A DNA stretch of 64,000 bases from Xiphophorus maculatus (GCF_002775205.1 NC_036445.1:33048453-33112452), one strand, 5' to 3'; counted from the first letter of the stretch, positions 13,152 through 27,090 are shown. Notes: a model not told the origin generated them from the sequence alone. Program-made: numbers and translations.

Positions 13152-13732
13152 ACCTGCACCATCAATAATTGTGCAAACTGCCTCCAGAATTTTTGGTCTG
13201 TCACCATTTTATCTAGACGATATCCACGCCACCGACAGCAGAAGCAAAACAAGGGAGACCAGCCAATAAGTTTTTATCTTGTGTTTCCTCAGAGAATGGT
13301 CCATACACACTTCAGAGAATGCTGTTTAGACTCTGAAAAGAACGCACAAATAAACCATTTGTGGATTTTCAAGTCTGTCATTATGTTTCAACTCAATTAC
13401 ATGTATTTTGGGTTTAAATGTGTTTTTATTTACCAATGTATTTTATAAAATCTAGTTAACTTTTAAAAGTTTGATTAGTTTTTAAAAGGCTTAGAAAGAG
13501 AGACAGGGCAAATCATATTTTACACAAATTTATGTACAATGTATGCGTTACATATGCTAAAACAACAGCTGTGGAAGAACTGAATGGTATTCCCACTAAA
13601 TGGAGTTAGAAAGCTAACGGTGGCTCAGAGCTGTACCTCTGTCAGATAGACAGAGATTGAGAAGGAGAGCAACTTGAAAGAGATTTGGTTCAACTTGATG
13701 GTGATGGCAGCCTTCTGTTCATTTTCCACACC

Positions 13733-16700
13733 TCATTTCTTCTGTTTAGGTGGAGGTCTGAAAACACAAAAACAGAGTCATTATGGGCTTTGCACACATT
13801 ACCAAACTCAAGAAAATCAAAAGAAAGCTGACAAGTATTACAGCAGTACCGACCAGGCGGACCAATCCGTTTAAACATTCAACAGCTTGTACATGAATGG
13901 TTTTGCACATTTAGATCTATGCATGTTTTCATCTCAGATAAAGTTATCTTTGTCATACAGTTGTTTGTAGGTTTGATTTGAGCAGTGGTCCTGAGGAGCA
14001 GGGCTGTGAGGTTACCTGTAGATGCCCACCACCACAGCGTGGTCTCTCTCATAGGGCTCCAGAGTCAGCTGTTCCTGTGGCTTCATGTTCTCAGCACTCA
14101 TCTTCTTCACTTCAGAAGCAAAAACTGCCTCTGGAGCTGCTGTGGAGTCTATACAGTTGGCCTAAAAACAACAATAAAAAGGCTTGAGCTTCACAATTTC
14201 ACATGCATCAACTTCACTTAGTACATCACCTATAAACACAGGAATCTTAAAGTGGCAAAATAAAAGCAGAGTTGGACTAATGCATCTGGTGAAAATATGC
14301 TTAGTACATTCATCTTCATTCCTACACCCAGTCACAACAAAGGTCCTGTAGTTCACTCAAGTTCAAATCTAAATCATCCTTTATTAGATGCCATTTACCC
14401 CTTCTTCACATCATGACCATGTGCTGCCAAAATAGTTTTCATTCCGTAAGGTGATGAGATTAAGGATGCAACAATTTATCTGTCCCGATTTCCTTAACTT
14501 TGGGAGATCGGCCAATTCTTGCACAGGAAGCCGATTCTATCCCCTGATCTTCTGTACCTCATCAAAAGTCTACAAATCAACCACAGTCGTCTTCTGCTGT
14601 CCTGTGAGAGAGGTTTCACTGACAGGTTCACAGCTCATGTCTGCATGTTTGGAGTTAAAAGTCACCCCATTGTTACCAACTCTTGGTTCATCAGCACAAA
14701 AAATACATACATCCATTCCAAGATGTTCTACAGAGGATAAAAAGTCAATGAAAACACACAACCTATACACATTCAATGTTAAAATAGTAAAATGAAAATG
14801 AATAAAAGATAATTTAATAACTTAGTACAATCTCTTTGTTGAACAATTTGAATTCAATTGAGAGTACTAGACAAAGAAAGTCAGGTATAAACAAACATCC
14901 CAAAAGTGGAGTGAAGCCATCATCTACACTTCCTTGCATTTTATAGCTAAATTCCTCAAAGTGATGGAGTGGCAAGCAGTCCTTTGGACGTGCCCTGCCT
15001 CTGACCCACTGACAGAGAGACACACCCTAAAACCTGCACCCCCAGACAGCCTGTTTGGTCTCAGGATTTAAACCACTGAATACATAACACACTCCAATTA
15101 GAACTAGACCTGTCACAATAACTAATTTTACTGGATGATAATTATTAGTGTCTCACTGAGACATTAATAAACTTTGATTTTGTAAATAACACTTGGCACT
15201 GGAAGATATTTTAAATATCCAAAATAAACAACCAAAATCAGTAAATAAAAAGAACACACAACCTAAATTAAGTAAATTATGAAGCCAATGTAAAGAAATT
15301 GCCCTTCAAAAAATATTAATAAGCAGAATAAAAATTATTAAGCTCATTTTAATTAATCATGCAATCGATTGCTTAATTAAAACACCAATGTTATGCTTCT
15401 TTCTCTTAATTACCAGTGTGTTCGCCTGATTTGAGTCAAATCTCAGATTTCACCAACTTATCACAAAGCACTCTCTGCTCTTGATGCATTGACTGTGGAA
15501 TTACAACAGGCAAGTCTGACAATGGAGACATTTGTACCAAAAATCAAGGTTTATTATCAGCATTCAGCCTTTTATTCAAAGATTTTGTGTCTTTTGATAA
15601 AGTTATGAACAAACCTTAATTGAGATAACAAAGTGTCCTCCATTTTTCAGGAAGTTGTGAGCATTCAAAGCAACAATCCTCGTCTGGTCAGGCTGGGCCA
15701 CATCGGCAAAAATGACATCCACCATGCCTAAAAGAAAAGGCAACGCTGAATATATGATGCATGATTTGCTCTTTCACCAGCTGGCTGAACAAATGAGGTA
15801 ACATTCAACCAGGTGTTCAACAAGATATCATCTATGAAGCCACTAAACAGGTAGCTTGGTTACAAAAAACTGAAATCAAAAAACTTGTTTCCAAGTAAAC
15901 ACTTATTTTAGTAATACGTTGTTAAGATGTTACAAGCTGGAATACAGGAGCTTCTTTGTTCTGTTCAACAGAATTGGTTGGAGAAGCAGGAACTGTGTGA
16001 GACAGACATGTTTATGACATCCAACTCAGGCCCACAGCTCCAGCTGTCCTAGTGGGGCAATAAGAGGACTGGTGTTTCCAGAACTACCTACCAACCAACA
16101 TGCGGTATTTGTGTGGATGCCTGGCGTCTTCAATGATTGGAATGATATTGGTGCGTTTCTTTGCCACATTGAGAAGATCACGACCCGATCGATGGGAGAA
16201 CTCCACCGCATAGACCAGTCCCTCCTGTGACCAAAAGAAAAGTGTTATATTTACTTAAATGAAGACTTTACTCTTCTGTTAAACAGTAACTGTTTTTCTG
16301 TATGCATATCTAAAAGCCTTCTGTTGAGCATCATGTACAGAGCTAGAAACCATATTCATTTATGGGGTTATTTAGTGTTATTCTTTGCTTCTGGACCTGC
16401 CTCCTAATTGAACAGAAACTCCTGTTCAATTATGTCGATATTGTTCCATTTTTTGCAGGGTTCCCCCAGTGTATTGTGAGCCTGGTGGCCCGCCATGCTT
16501 TACTAGCCCCCACCAGACTAAGTGTTGCTTGTTTATGTTTTTATGAAAATAATAATTATAAAATTGTTTAATTTTTTTTCTTTTAAAGCCAGATTGTAAG
16601 CGTCTCTGTTGCTCTGAGCATTTTCACTTGCAGAGCAGATTTATTCCTAAAAGATAGGTTTATAGTTTATGCATTTAAAGCCGGCAGCGCACGGACCAAT

Positions 16701-19700
16701 AACACGGCTGGCGCCTCTGTGCGCTACCGCTGCTCGATGAACTTTACCTCAGTGTGGATTCGCACACACCTTCTTTCACTCAAACTGGACACAGGCTGAC
16801 ATGTATGGATATTTACCAACCCCAGTGAGGAATTATGTTTCTTTAGAGAACTCAAGGTAGGAGTTTAAAACCCACCGAGTTAGCTCTGGCTGCGCAGCTC
16901 TGTGTGAACTGCAGCAATAACTTGCAGTTGTGAATTCAGAGGAGCGCGTTGAGCGAGCGGTGAGAATGATTTATATTTGTGAACAAAGAATTTTGTGCGG
17001 CTTTTCCATCTCAACACGCTGCCCATCTGCGCTGTGAAGTTTATGTCTGTGTTCCCCTTTAGCCAGAGTGTTAGTGGTTAAGGCACCAGCAGTAACCCCT
17101 AACCTCTCCTCGTAGTCACGCATCACACTGGTTTTATATTATTTTATTATTATTTTTAGTATAATTTTTCCATTTCAAATGCTTTGTCTACAAAGTCAGA
17201 CAGAGTTAATATGCGCGGCCACGTGGAGATCTGAAAGTCACGTCCCATAAACTCCAGCAGCCAGAACAGTTTCTGTGACTCTTATTAAAAACTCAAGAGA
17301 CACGAAGTAGAAGAGCTAATGGAGCCACATTAGCAGCAATAAATTAAATCTCCCGTTTGTTGAGCATCTTTGCGCAGCGCAATGGATTTAACTCATTATG
17401 CAGGGCCGGTCCAAAGCTGCATGAGGCCTTGAGCAGAATTTGACTTAGGGGCCCCTCTTGTTGCTAAAAACATCAACACCTCTAATAGCTTCTGGGTTAG
17501 ATTTAATCTCGGGGAGGGAGACTATTTTAATTGTCCAACCTAAAAGGCAATAACTTATATTTGCAGTTTATTAATTTGTACTTGTAAACAACCAGAGCTC
17601 AAACTCAAAGATTAAACTCACAGCATCAGATTGCTGCTGTGGTAACAAAACAATTTAACTATGAATATTGTTCTTTGATCTTTTACAAAGTAAACTGGCC
17701 AGTTCCTTAAAATCTTACATATAAATGTTAAACAATTTAAAATCTTTTAATTTATTTATGCTGAAACCATTAAATCAAATTCAGCAGCATTGATAATCTC
17801 AATAAACAAATGTTACATTTATGTATCCGTGGTTTGTGTTAAAATATTAGCATTCATGTGGCCCCTGAAGGCCTGCGGGGGGGGGGCCTCATGGAGCCAC
17901 TAACTTCATTTGGATTAGACAGAAGTGCAAATAATTTAAATTCATTATAATTGTATTTTTTGATTTGTTGTTTAGACTAGTTGTGGGTTTAAATAGCGTT
18001 TCACTGGCGATGTTTTCCCGTGACATATAATTACCCAGTAATATTTTTATATTTCCTGTCTACTTAACATCTTTTAATACAAAAACACAGTGGCCTGGTG
18101 ATGGACCGCCTTGGAGCTCCGACCACCGGGCTTAGCAAGTTTTCTGGGGGAAACCCTGGTTTTGGTAACATTGGCAGCAGTAAGAAATATGGTCGGTGAC
18201 TTAAAGATTAATTAGCCAGGAAGATCATTGCCCTCCGGTGTAATTCTGTTAAAAAAAAAGTTCTTGCTTTCTGCTTTGGACGTCTTTTTACCTGCAGTAA
18301 GTCTTGATATAGTCAAAGTCTGTAAAGTGCTTGTTTTTTTAAATGTCATTACATTTGTTGTGTTGATGTATTATAGATTGTAGTAAAGCATTGATTAGTG
18401 CCTGGTTTTAAAATTAGTTAACTGGACTTGTAGTCATTATTTTGTGCCCATTGTTGGACACCACACGGCAGGACCGAACCCAATCGAACCGTTATACCTA
18501 GGATTTCTGTCGGCTAATGTGTGGTCTGTCAGGTTTTGAAAATGGGCCGACTGCTCTTAGATCGGGTCGTGTGCGCTGGGCTTTACTCTAAGGAAATGAG
18601 GGTCAGTGGAGAGCACTGGAGTTGATCCTTTTTTCATTCAGTGTCATCAACAGAAAGAGAAAAAGGCCGGAAGAGACGATAATGCAAATGAGGTTGATAG
18701 TTTTAATTAATCGTACATTAATTGATTTATAGTTTATCACGACAGGCCTATTTCCACATATCATCTCTGCTGTCCACAGTCGTGTCAGCTGTTTGGGATT
18801 CCCCTCTGTAATTTCCCCTCAGAAAGCAGGAGGGAATCCCACTTTCTGATTGGCTACCTGTCACATTTAACAGGTTAATGCTCCCAGTCGGGGGAAACCC
18901 TGATTTGGACCGACTGGCCAGACAATCTACCATAACACACCACACACTACAGGATGATCGGTTATGAAATCGTAAGCGACAATCTTAGAAAGACCAACGT
19001 TCTAAGATTGTTGTAAGGGGAAAAATAGGAGCAAAAAATCATGTAGTGTGAACTATTGCATCAGGTAGTCGATTTGCCCATTTTCTCTATTTAAATCTAA
19101 TTATTACTGAAGGGCAACATAATATACAGACTTCATAATCTGCACTCTTTTGGTTGAATGCAGTATTTATTTCCACTTTGGCTTTATGGTGTTTAGGTTT
19201 TATTCAAGTACATTTTTTATTAATGGAGGTCATTTTTATTTTTGGTTGTTTTGTCTATCAGCTCCAGTGTTAAATATTCTTTTGAAAATAAAGTGTATCT
19301 ATCTTTGGCAGGAAATTGCATGAATTATTACGTCATTTCCATTAAGTCAGTGTAAAAAGGTCTTCAAACAATATTATCGTTTATCGCAATAATTTTTGAG
19401 ACAATTAATCGCTCAGCAAAATTTGTTATTGTGACAGGCCGAGGGTCAACTTAAAACGTTTCCACTCTGCTTAAATCCCAAGTCAGAAACAAGAAGCCTT
19501 AGTGTAGTCCAGAAAGTGTCTTCAGACAGAGACAGACTTGTCCTGTATGTGTCCTGGCTTATGGTTGAACTCATCAGACAAATAGAGAAGCAGCTCATGA
19601 AAAGACAAGAAATCACCATGGAGCCATGTGATGCATGTTAAAGCCCAGCATGTTAAGAGCATTAAAGGGTCCTAACAGATGCACATCATCTGCCCTCAGA

Positions 19701-22700
19701 TGATGTTTGAAAGGAGAAATAAAACTGGAGAGCCATACTCACCGGTCCAACAATGTCTGAGACGTGGGACACGGTGGTCCCAGAGGCGGCCCCCAGGTAC
19801 ATGACCTTGGCTCCAGGTTTGATATGGATCTTGTCAATTCCTCCTAGAATAGCTGCTGCCAGCTTTGAGCGGAAAGGATTCCAGGCTCTGTACTCAATCT
19901 TGGCCTCTCCTTCCTGACAAAAAACACACCTAGTTATTGGGATAATCAATACTGATCAGCAAACAAATCAGCCATTGAAGTCACACTTTACCTCCACACT
20001 CATTCTCTTCTCTCCGTACACAGATTCTCCCATCACCATGTTCTTGGTGACCAGGGCGTCCTCCTTCCCTCTGCAGATAAACACTCCTAACACACACACA
20101 CACACCCCAATTTACTGATGGATATTTAAATTCCAAAGTTCACACCCAGACACTGAAACATTCTAAATATGCAACGACATTTTGTTTTCATTTCTACTCT
20201 ACTTCCCATGTTCAGTCAAATTTTAAGAATGGAAGCTAAACTGATTCAAACCAGGGATGCAGCGATTGGAGTTCCCTAGCAACAGTCCTATCAACAGTAA
20301 GACTTAAACAGTCTTTTAAGAAGACTGTTGATAGGCCAGAGACAATATGAAAAGTCACAATATAGTAACAAACTTGCTAAGTTGACAAGAGTGTTAATGG
20401 AGCACCTGCAGACGTCAAGGACATCAAGCAAGGAAATGGGGCCGATTTATCAGTGCACTCCTGATTAAAACTAAAATGTGGGGACTCAAAGCAACATGCG
20501 ACTTCATGCTTAGCATGTCAAACAGCATATTAAAGACTTTTACAGCTAAAAATCTGCTTGACTAATATTTGATAATAACCTTCATGTCTGTGAGGCTCGA
20601 TCAGAACCCTTTTCCCTCCTCCTAAGCCTCCTCTGCCGCCGCCCCTTCCTCCTCTGCCTCCTCTTCCTCTCGGGGTGCCTCTCCCGCCACCTCTGCCTCG
20701 AAATCCTCCACCGTCTGGGGACCTAAAGCCTCCACCTAAAAGACAAACATCAGAGCCTGGCATCAGAAAGAATTTCAGACCTGCCAGGTGTAAACCAGAC
20801 AAGTTGGAGAACAGCCTCCTGTTCTCCAACTTCAACCCTGATCCATAGAAATCATTAGCAGAACTCAGATATGATTGAGAGGACCCATCATGTGACTGAG
20901 GTGTGTTAATCAAGAATAACTCAAAAGGCATAAAGTGCTCAACACCAGCAGGGGCTACATCTTGTTTATGTTGCAGTCAGCTGGAAAGTGGGAACAGACA
21001 CTCGATGTGTTTGAGCCATTATTGGCTCTGTTGGACAAAATCTTTCACCATGAAAGACAATCTCTGCTCATGAGATTTAAACATTTGGTTTTAAACATTA
21101 ATCAGCTACAAATCAAAACAAAATAGACTGTGTGCTTTCTCACCTCTTCCTCCTCGGCCCCCCCGGTCACCGAAGCCACCTCTGAACCCTCCACGACCTC
21201 CGCCTCGTCCTCCTCTGTCTCCACGCGGACTGAAACCTTTAGCAGATACATTTCAGCTGAGAACATCCAGGACAAAACAAGCCTTTCAGGAAGTGCAGGA
21301 CACACACTGAGGTTAACACACAAACATCCTCCTCACCAATAAGAACATTGATTCATCACTTGTTATCAATAGTTGAACATCTTTATTAAAATGCATTATA
21401 AAATATGCAAAAGTATTCACTGATCCAAGTCAATGTACAGTGAATGAATCCAGTTTATCCCGACACCCATAAACATTCCATCATTTCACACGGTTCTATA
21501 CAGACTCAGTCTTCTACCTTTGTCTAAATTTCCCAAATGTTTTATTTTTAAGACAAGACAAGTGCTAATGAGATAAAGACGCAGCAACTCTGCCTGACAA
21601 AGTAGACAAAGCATTTGATACGACTCAATTTGAAGCATTATGGCACTGCAAAAAAAACAAAAAAAACAAACAGCGTTAGGCGAGTTCAATACTTCCTCCA
21701 GGGGCTGAAACACCGTCCCACTGAGGAACAGTACATAAACTTTATCAGCGCAGACAGAGCCACGCACTGGGCCAGCGTGTGTGAGATGTAAACGCACATG
21801 GCACACATAATTCTTTGTTCATAAATCATTCTCACTGCACGCTCAACATGAACCTCTAAAAGCAGAACTATAGGTTATACCTGCGGTTCACCTAGATCTT
21901 GCGCAAGCAGAGCAGGAACTGTGACTTTTAAACTTGACTTATACCTTGATGCAGTATTCTCCAAAGAAAAAGCAGTCCTCGCTGGGGGCTTAAAATAAAT
22001 TCCTATACAAATGAAGCCTGCAAGAACACTTTCCAAATCGTTCAGTTTGAGTGAGATGTGGGGTGCAAACCGTGCTGAGGTAAACTTGAAAGATGCAGCT
22101 ATGATGGCGCACTAGGCGGCCACAGCGTAGAGGCCTGCAGTGAGATTGGTGTGCGCTGCCAGCTTCATGCCTTGTTCATTGCATCAACTATAAACCTATC
22201 TTTTAGGAATGATTCTGTTCTGCCAGTGAAATGATGGCATGCAGTCTGAAGTAATTTTTTGAATTAAAAAAAACAAAACAAAACAACCAACACTTAGCCT
22301 GGTGGGGTCTGCAGGCAAGTAAAGCCTGGCGACTCCGCCAGGCTTATGATACACTGGGGAGAAACCCTGGGTTACTAATTAATTAATTTACTGTTCACAT
22401 CACAGTTCTATTTTTTCTGAGAAAGATGTATTTTCATCTTTAAACCTTAAATATATCAAATACATCTATCAAAGAACCTAAATAAGATAGTTTTATCATA
22501 CAAAATCACAAGCCATTTTAGGAAAACCCTAATATATATTAAAATTTTGCTTTCCAACCTGGTGCAGGTAGAAACTTAACTACCAGGGAAATGAACAGAT
22601 TGGCCATGTTAGATACATGGGCATGAGGTGGTGATGCTGGGGCAACATACATGTGGTGAAACAAAGTAGCAAAACAACAGTCAAATCCAGCATGTTCTCA

Positions 22701-25654
22701 AGAATGCTCTCAGAATAGCCTGTTTGGGCCACTTCAATTCTTTCATCTCTATATAAGCATGCTCAGTCCCATATTTGGGGCTTATGAATCCTAAAAAACA
22801 AATATTGATTTAAATTGCATTTTTGTTTTACTTTTCGTAAACTTGCCCCATTTCTATTACTTTTGAGTCTAATTCTAACAAAAACATTCTGTACATCAGA
22901 CATGCAGTGACCCACAGATAGGCCTGTCGCGATAAACGATAAATCAATTAATCGTACGATAAATTAAAACTACCGACTTCATTTCAATTATCGGCATTAT
23001 CGTCTCTTCCGACCTTTTTCTCTTTCAGCTAATGAGACTGAATGAAAAAAGGCAAAACTCCAGTGCTCTCCACCGACTCCTCCCTTCCTCATTTCCTTAG
23101 AGTAAAGCCCAGCGCACACTACACGATCTTAGAGCTGTCGGCCCATTTTCAAAACCTGAGACCACACATTAGCCGACAGAAATCCTAAGTATAACGGTTC
23201 CACCGGTCCGTTCCTGCCGTGTGGTGTCCAACAATGGGCACAAAATAATGGCTACAAGTCCAGTTAACACATTTTAAAACCAGGCATTAATCAATCTACC
23301 TGCAATGCATGTGGCTAGTGTCAGTCCTGACTGAATGAAAATCATTAGAACCTACAGTATTTACGTCACCTTAACGAAGAACAGCTGAAAAGTTACCGGG
23401 TTTATCAACTGCGATAGCAATTTCGCTCCAACTCCTCCCCTTGTCATTTCTATATTCTTTGCATGTTGAATAAACATTAATGTTGTTTCCACGTCCGCTG
23501 GACTTCCGGTTGCGCCGTGTCAGCTGTTTGGGATTCCCCGACGTAATTTCCCCTCAGAAAACACTGAGGAGAATCCGCGCTTTCTGATTGGCTGCCTGTC
23601 ACATTCAACAGGCTGCGTTAAGATCCCAGTCGGGAAAACCCCTGATTTGGATCGGAGCGGCAACGACGATCTACCGTAACACACCACACAATCTTAGAAA
23701 GACCAACATTCTAAGATTGTTGTAAGAGGAAAAATAGGAGCAAAAAATCGTGTAGTGTGAATTATTGCATCAGGTAGTCGATGTGCCCATTTTCTCTATT
23801 TAAATCTAATTATTATTGAAGGGCAACATAATATACAGACTTCATAATCTGCACTCTTTTGGTTGAATGCAGTATTTATTTCCACTTTGGCTTTATGTTG
23901 TTTAATTTTTTTTCAACTGCGTTTTTTGATAATGGAGACTAAGAATCCATTTTATTTTTATTTTTGGTTGTTTTGTTTATCAGTTCCAGTGTTAAATATT
24001 CTTTTGAAAATAAAGTGTATCTATCTTTGGCAGGAAATCACATGCATTATTACGTCATTTCCATTAAGTCAGTGTAAAAAGGTCTTCAAACAATATTATC
24101 GTTTATCGCAATAATTTTTTGAGACAATTAATCGCTGAGCAAAATTTGCTATCATGACAGGCCTACCCACAGATGTTTATTATTATGGATAAAATGATTC
24201 TGTGTCTTTCCTCTGTCCCTTATCTGCTCTCATGCACACTGCTGCAGGCTTACATAACCATAACATATAGGACTGGCAGCAATCTTCTAGGTTACACATA
24301 ACAAAACCTATTAAAGCAGCTCAACACCCCTTAGAGAGGCTGTAAAATAAGATAAAAGCAGAACTTGTGCTACAATATGTGCTCACTTGGTGTAACCCTT
24401 AAGGTGAGCTAAGAGGAGCCCAGCGCTGGACGGTTAATGTCACTCTATCTCTTCCATTTGTATGAATCGTAACATTTGATCATTTTCAGCAAATCTCCAT
24501 TTCTCAAACCGATGACACTGAGGGATTTTGATCGGGTTCTGGAACCGGTAACCGGACCTGAGTGGTGCAGAGAGGGGAAAATGTGAGAACTACAACATTA
24601 TGAAAACAAGGGTTTATTTGTAGGATTTCTTTAAATAAGGTATTGGTTTTAAATAGAATAAAGTAATGAACCATTTAATTTCAAGAGATTTTTAAGCTAG
24701 CAATGTATTTGTCACAAAATATGTTAAAACCCCTTTACTGCTATGATGACACAGATGTTATCATGAACCCTTTGACTTACATGTACATCACAGGAAAGAG
24801 GCTAAACAAGCTGGGGTTTTTCTTTTACTTCCAGCAAAAAAATAGCTGGAGGGAGGAAAGTCTTTTAGAAAGTGTAACAAGCTGAGAGAAAAATGCCTCG
24901 TTGTTAGGCTTGCTAATCAAACATTCCCCTTCTTCGTTACTTAACACTTTGACTTAATATTTAAGAACCTGGCAGTGGACGTTTCTGTGAAGTAATTTGT
25001 TTTATCAATTTTATTGGGGACAAAATTCCCCTTTGTAAACACTTGCCACAATGTAGAGAATTCTGATGTTCCAAAATCTAAACATATTTTAGTTTACTTA
25101 AACTTTAAATCAAAAGTCATACATCTTTACGCAGCTATTTCTTCAACACTGAACAGTTTCGTTGAGAAAACAGTCTAGGTTAATGCCAGCCACGTGTTAA
25201 TGCTAGCCTACTTTGAGCCCGTTTCTCTCCGCTCTCCATGCTCGTCCATCTCCACCAGAACCAAGCGGTCCGCTGCTGCTGACCCACCGAGGCGCTTCAC
25301 TGGACCTTCCTGCTGTTTTCCTGCTTCTCGCGCCTCGGTGGGTCTACAGCACGTGCTTAGCAAGTCGACGAGGTTCCAGCTCGAACTACGCGCTGTAATT
25401 TACCATTGAAACTTTACTAATGAAAACAACTTCATGCAGTCATTACGTATACATTATGTATCTAATTACGCGACTCTATAGCTGGTAGCACTTTATTTTC
25501 ACCTGGAGTGATTCCCACTATTTTTTTAAAAGACTGCGACGGAGATGAAGGCCAATTTCTTTTCTGAACCTCTGAACCCAGAACATGACATTAAAGACAC
25601 TATTAAACGGGACCTAAACCCCGTCACTCGTGATGTTACTGTACCTGGTCTCAT
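13733..25654 (-). CDS. fbl: fibrillarin, box C/D snoRNP 2'-O-methyltransferase (9 coding exons)
   Basis: Fibrillarin is the SAM-dependent methyltransferase of box C/D snoRNPs in the nucleolus; it methylates pre-rRNA ribose and histone H2A glutamine. Coding exons, in order: 25654-25645 (MRP plus one base), 21236-21144, 20735-20580, 20086-19992, 19913-19743, 16224-16092, 15727-15615, 14161-14016 and 13757-13733. All junctions are GT-AG and the phases join to 313 residues (human 321). Residues 4 to about 77 are a glycine/arginine-rich (GAR) domain from exons 2-3. [20 protein letters not shown] starts the folded domain. [19 protein letters not shown] (exon 5) is the SAM-binding motif, followed by [35 protein letters not shown] and the C-terminal [18 protein letters not shown] block ending PPPKQKK. 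The start is fixed by homology to the human N-terminus (MKPGFSP). Identity is certain; a few splice edges rest on consensus and phase alone. Confidence 0.97.
14462..14780 (+). mobile_element. fragment of a GCACCGATT-type hAT MITE
   Basis: Resembles the interior of the elements at 39680-40018 and 44635-44907 (GATCGGCCAATTCTTGCAC, CCGATTCTATCCCCTGAT). It lies in fbl intron 7. One end is recognisable, the other decayed. Confidence 0.5.
16456..18158. mobile_element. hAT-type non-autonomous element in fbl intron 5
   Basis: Begins CAGGGTTCCCCCAGTGTATT and ends with the near-complement, CTGGGGGAAACCCTG. Inner TIR sequence also pairs (GGTGGCCCGCC with a GGACCGCC-type block). The interior has no open transposase. 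Flanks do not show a clean duplication, so it is old. A small fragment of the same family lies at 22295-22375. Confidence 0.7.
18421..19445. mobile_element. rearranged copy of the TAGGCCTGTC hAT family
   Basis: 18750-19445 matches the second part of the intact element at 22919-24165 in direct orientation. 18421-18749 matches its first part in reverse complement, ending in the terminal motif CACGACAGGCCTA at the junction. The left segment has therefore been inverted within the element, or two copies have fused head to tail. Confidence 0.75.
20091..20107. repeat. (CA)n microsatellite
   Basis: Short CA run next to the fbl exon 4 acceptor region, in intron 3. Confidence 0.7.
22295..22375. mobile_element. 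hAT end fragment
   Basis: Contains AGCCTGGTGGGGTCTGCAGG and ends CTGGGGAGAAACCCTGGGTT, matching the ends of the element at 16456-18158. It lies in fbl intron 1. Confidence 0.55.
22919..24165. mobile_element. hAT element, non-autonomous, with perfect 8-bp target duplication
   Basis: Ends TAGGCCTGTCGCGATA and its complement (GACAGGCCTA at the right). The 8-mer CCCACAGA flanks both sides (22911-22918 and 24166-24173). Length is 1247 bp with no transposase frame; it lies in fbl intron 1. A rearranged copy is at 18421-19445 and a terminal fragment at about 15108-15175. Confidence 0.92.
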
Positions 25655-25785
25655 GTTAGTTGAAGATTAGCGATGAAATAACAACCCGAAAACTTGTGCG
25701 GCGCTTCTCCTACGGCGACTCCAAATCTGCGTTTCACCACACACAGTGAACACGTGTGGAGGTACCGCACATGCGCAGAGAGGCT
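25655..25785 (-). promoter_or_regulatory. fbl: fbl proximal promoter / 5' UTR
   Basis: The 130 bases upstream of the fbl start codon are richer in CpG than the surroundings. They contain TGCGCATGTGCGG (minus strand, about 25765-25777), one mismatch from the NRF1 palindrome that is frequent in housekeeping promoters. There is no TATA box. The 3' end of a LINE starts immediately beyond. Confidence 0.5.
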
Positions 25786-27090
25786 TCTTCTTCTTCTTTT
25801 CCTTTTTTATGGCGGTTGGCAAACAACTTTTAGATGTGCATTACCGCCATCTACTGGAATGGAGTGTGGATCGGGACGCTAACTATATACACCCCCCTCA
25901 AAACAAAACAAAACAAACAAAACAATAAAATAAAATAAAAAAAAAATAAAATAATAATAATAATAATAAAATAACAACACTTAAATCTTTCCTATCAATT
26001 TTGTTTTCTTAAGATAATTAATTAAATAACATATCTTTATAATTAGAAATTTTTCCCAAAATATCTTGTAAATTTAACTGTAATTTATTTTCTTGTAACC
26101 GGCAAACTAATTTCCTTCTCTCAACAGAATATTTGGTACAGAACAACAAAACATGTTTTACTGTCTCTTCTTGACCACAAAAATCACAACTTCCAGTTCG
26201 ATGTTTTCCTATTTTAAATAAATTACTGTTTAACCTTGTATGTCCAAAACGCAACCTAGATATAACTGTTTCCTCTTTTCTATTTCGTCCCGTTCTCCTC
26301 ATTGCACCAACTTTTCTTTGAATACTGTACAGCCATCTACCATTTCTATCTTCCTCCCACTGTCTCTGCCATCTTTCCTTAACCTTTTGTTTAATAATAG
26401 ATTTGATTTCTTCTCTACTAAATGGAACTAATATATCAATATCACTATATTTTGAAGCTTGTTTTGCATATTTATCAGCCAACTCATTCCCTCTTATTCC
26501 TATATGTGATGGTATCCATGTAAATATAACTAATAACCCCATTGCTTGAATTCTATGTTATTAACTGAATTTCTAATAAAAGATCCGGTCTACTAATAGC
26601 ATGATTATTTTTTAATGAATATAATGAAGAACTTGAATCAGAGCATACTATGCTTCTTAATGGACGGACTTCCTCAATCCATCCTAAAGCTAAAATAATT
26701 CCCATCATCTCTCCAGTATAAACTGATACTCCATCAGTAATTCTTTTACATTTTTTAACTTTGAATTCTGGAACAATGAAAGATACCCCATTACTGCTAT
26801 TTGAGTTTTTAGACGCATCTGTAAAAACTTGGACATATCCATAGTACTTACTATCTAAATATGATTGAACCAAATATGGATCTGAAATGTTTTCTCCTTT
26901 CCTTTTCTCCAACAAAGTTAAATCAACAACATTATTATGAAATAGAGACAGATAAACTGGTGAAAGCGGAACTGTGGCTCCTTCTTCTTCGTTCTCCTTT
27001 CTTTTTTTTCTGTTTTCATCAGTTACCAAGTAGAATGTAAGTGTATTACTGCCATCTCCTGGGCTGGAGGATAGGAATGTAGACAAACAG
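25786..27090 (-). mobile_element. RNase H-bearing LINE (I/Nimb/Jockey-like), 5'-truncated
   Basis: Two minus-strand frames (27086-26553 and 26542-26018) together give an RNase H domain. It has VQVFTDASK (first Asp), YTGEMMGI (Glu), VCSDSSSSL (Asp) and HIGIRGNELADKYA (last acidic residue). A C-terminal zinc-knuckle-like CDFCGQEETVKHVLLFC follows. A single frame break separates the halves. The 3' UTR carries ATGGCGGT and ACCGCCAT, able to form a stem-loop (about 25802-25856), followed by an A-rich AAAGAAGAAG tail at 25786-25810. No RT domain remains upstream. The clade assignment is inferred from the domain order. Confidence 0.8.
25905..25978 (+). repeat. A-rich simple repeat (AAAAT/AAT)n
   Basis: AAAACAAAAC, AAATA and AAT units in the 3' UTR region of the minus-strand LINE. 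Confidence 0.8.

Noticed and set aside
26018..27086. Host RNase H gene
   Set aside because: The domain order, 3' UTR and second copy at 28.4-30.4 kb show it belongs to a LINE.
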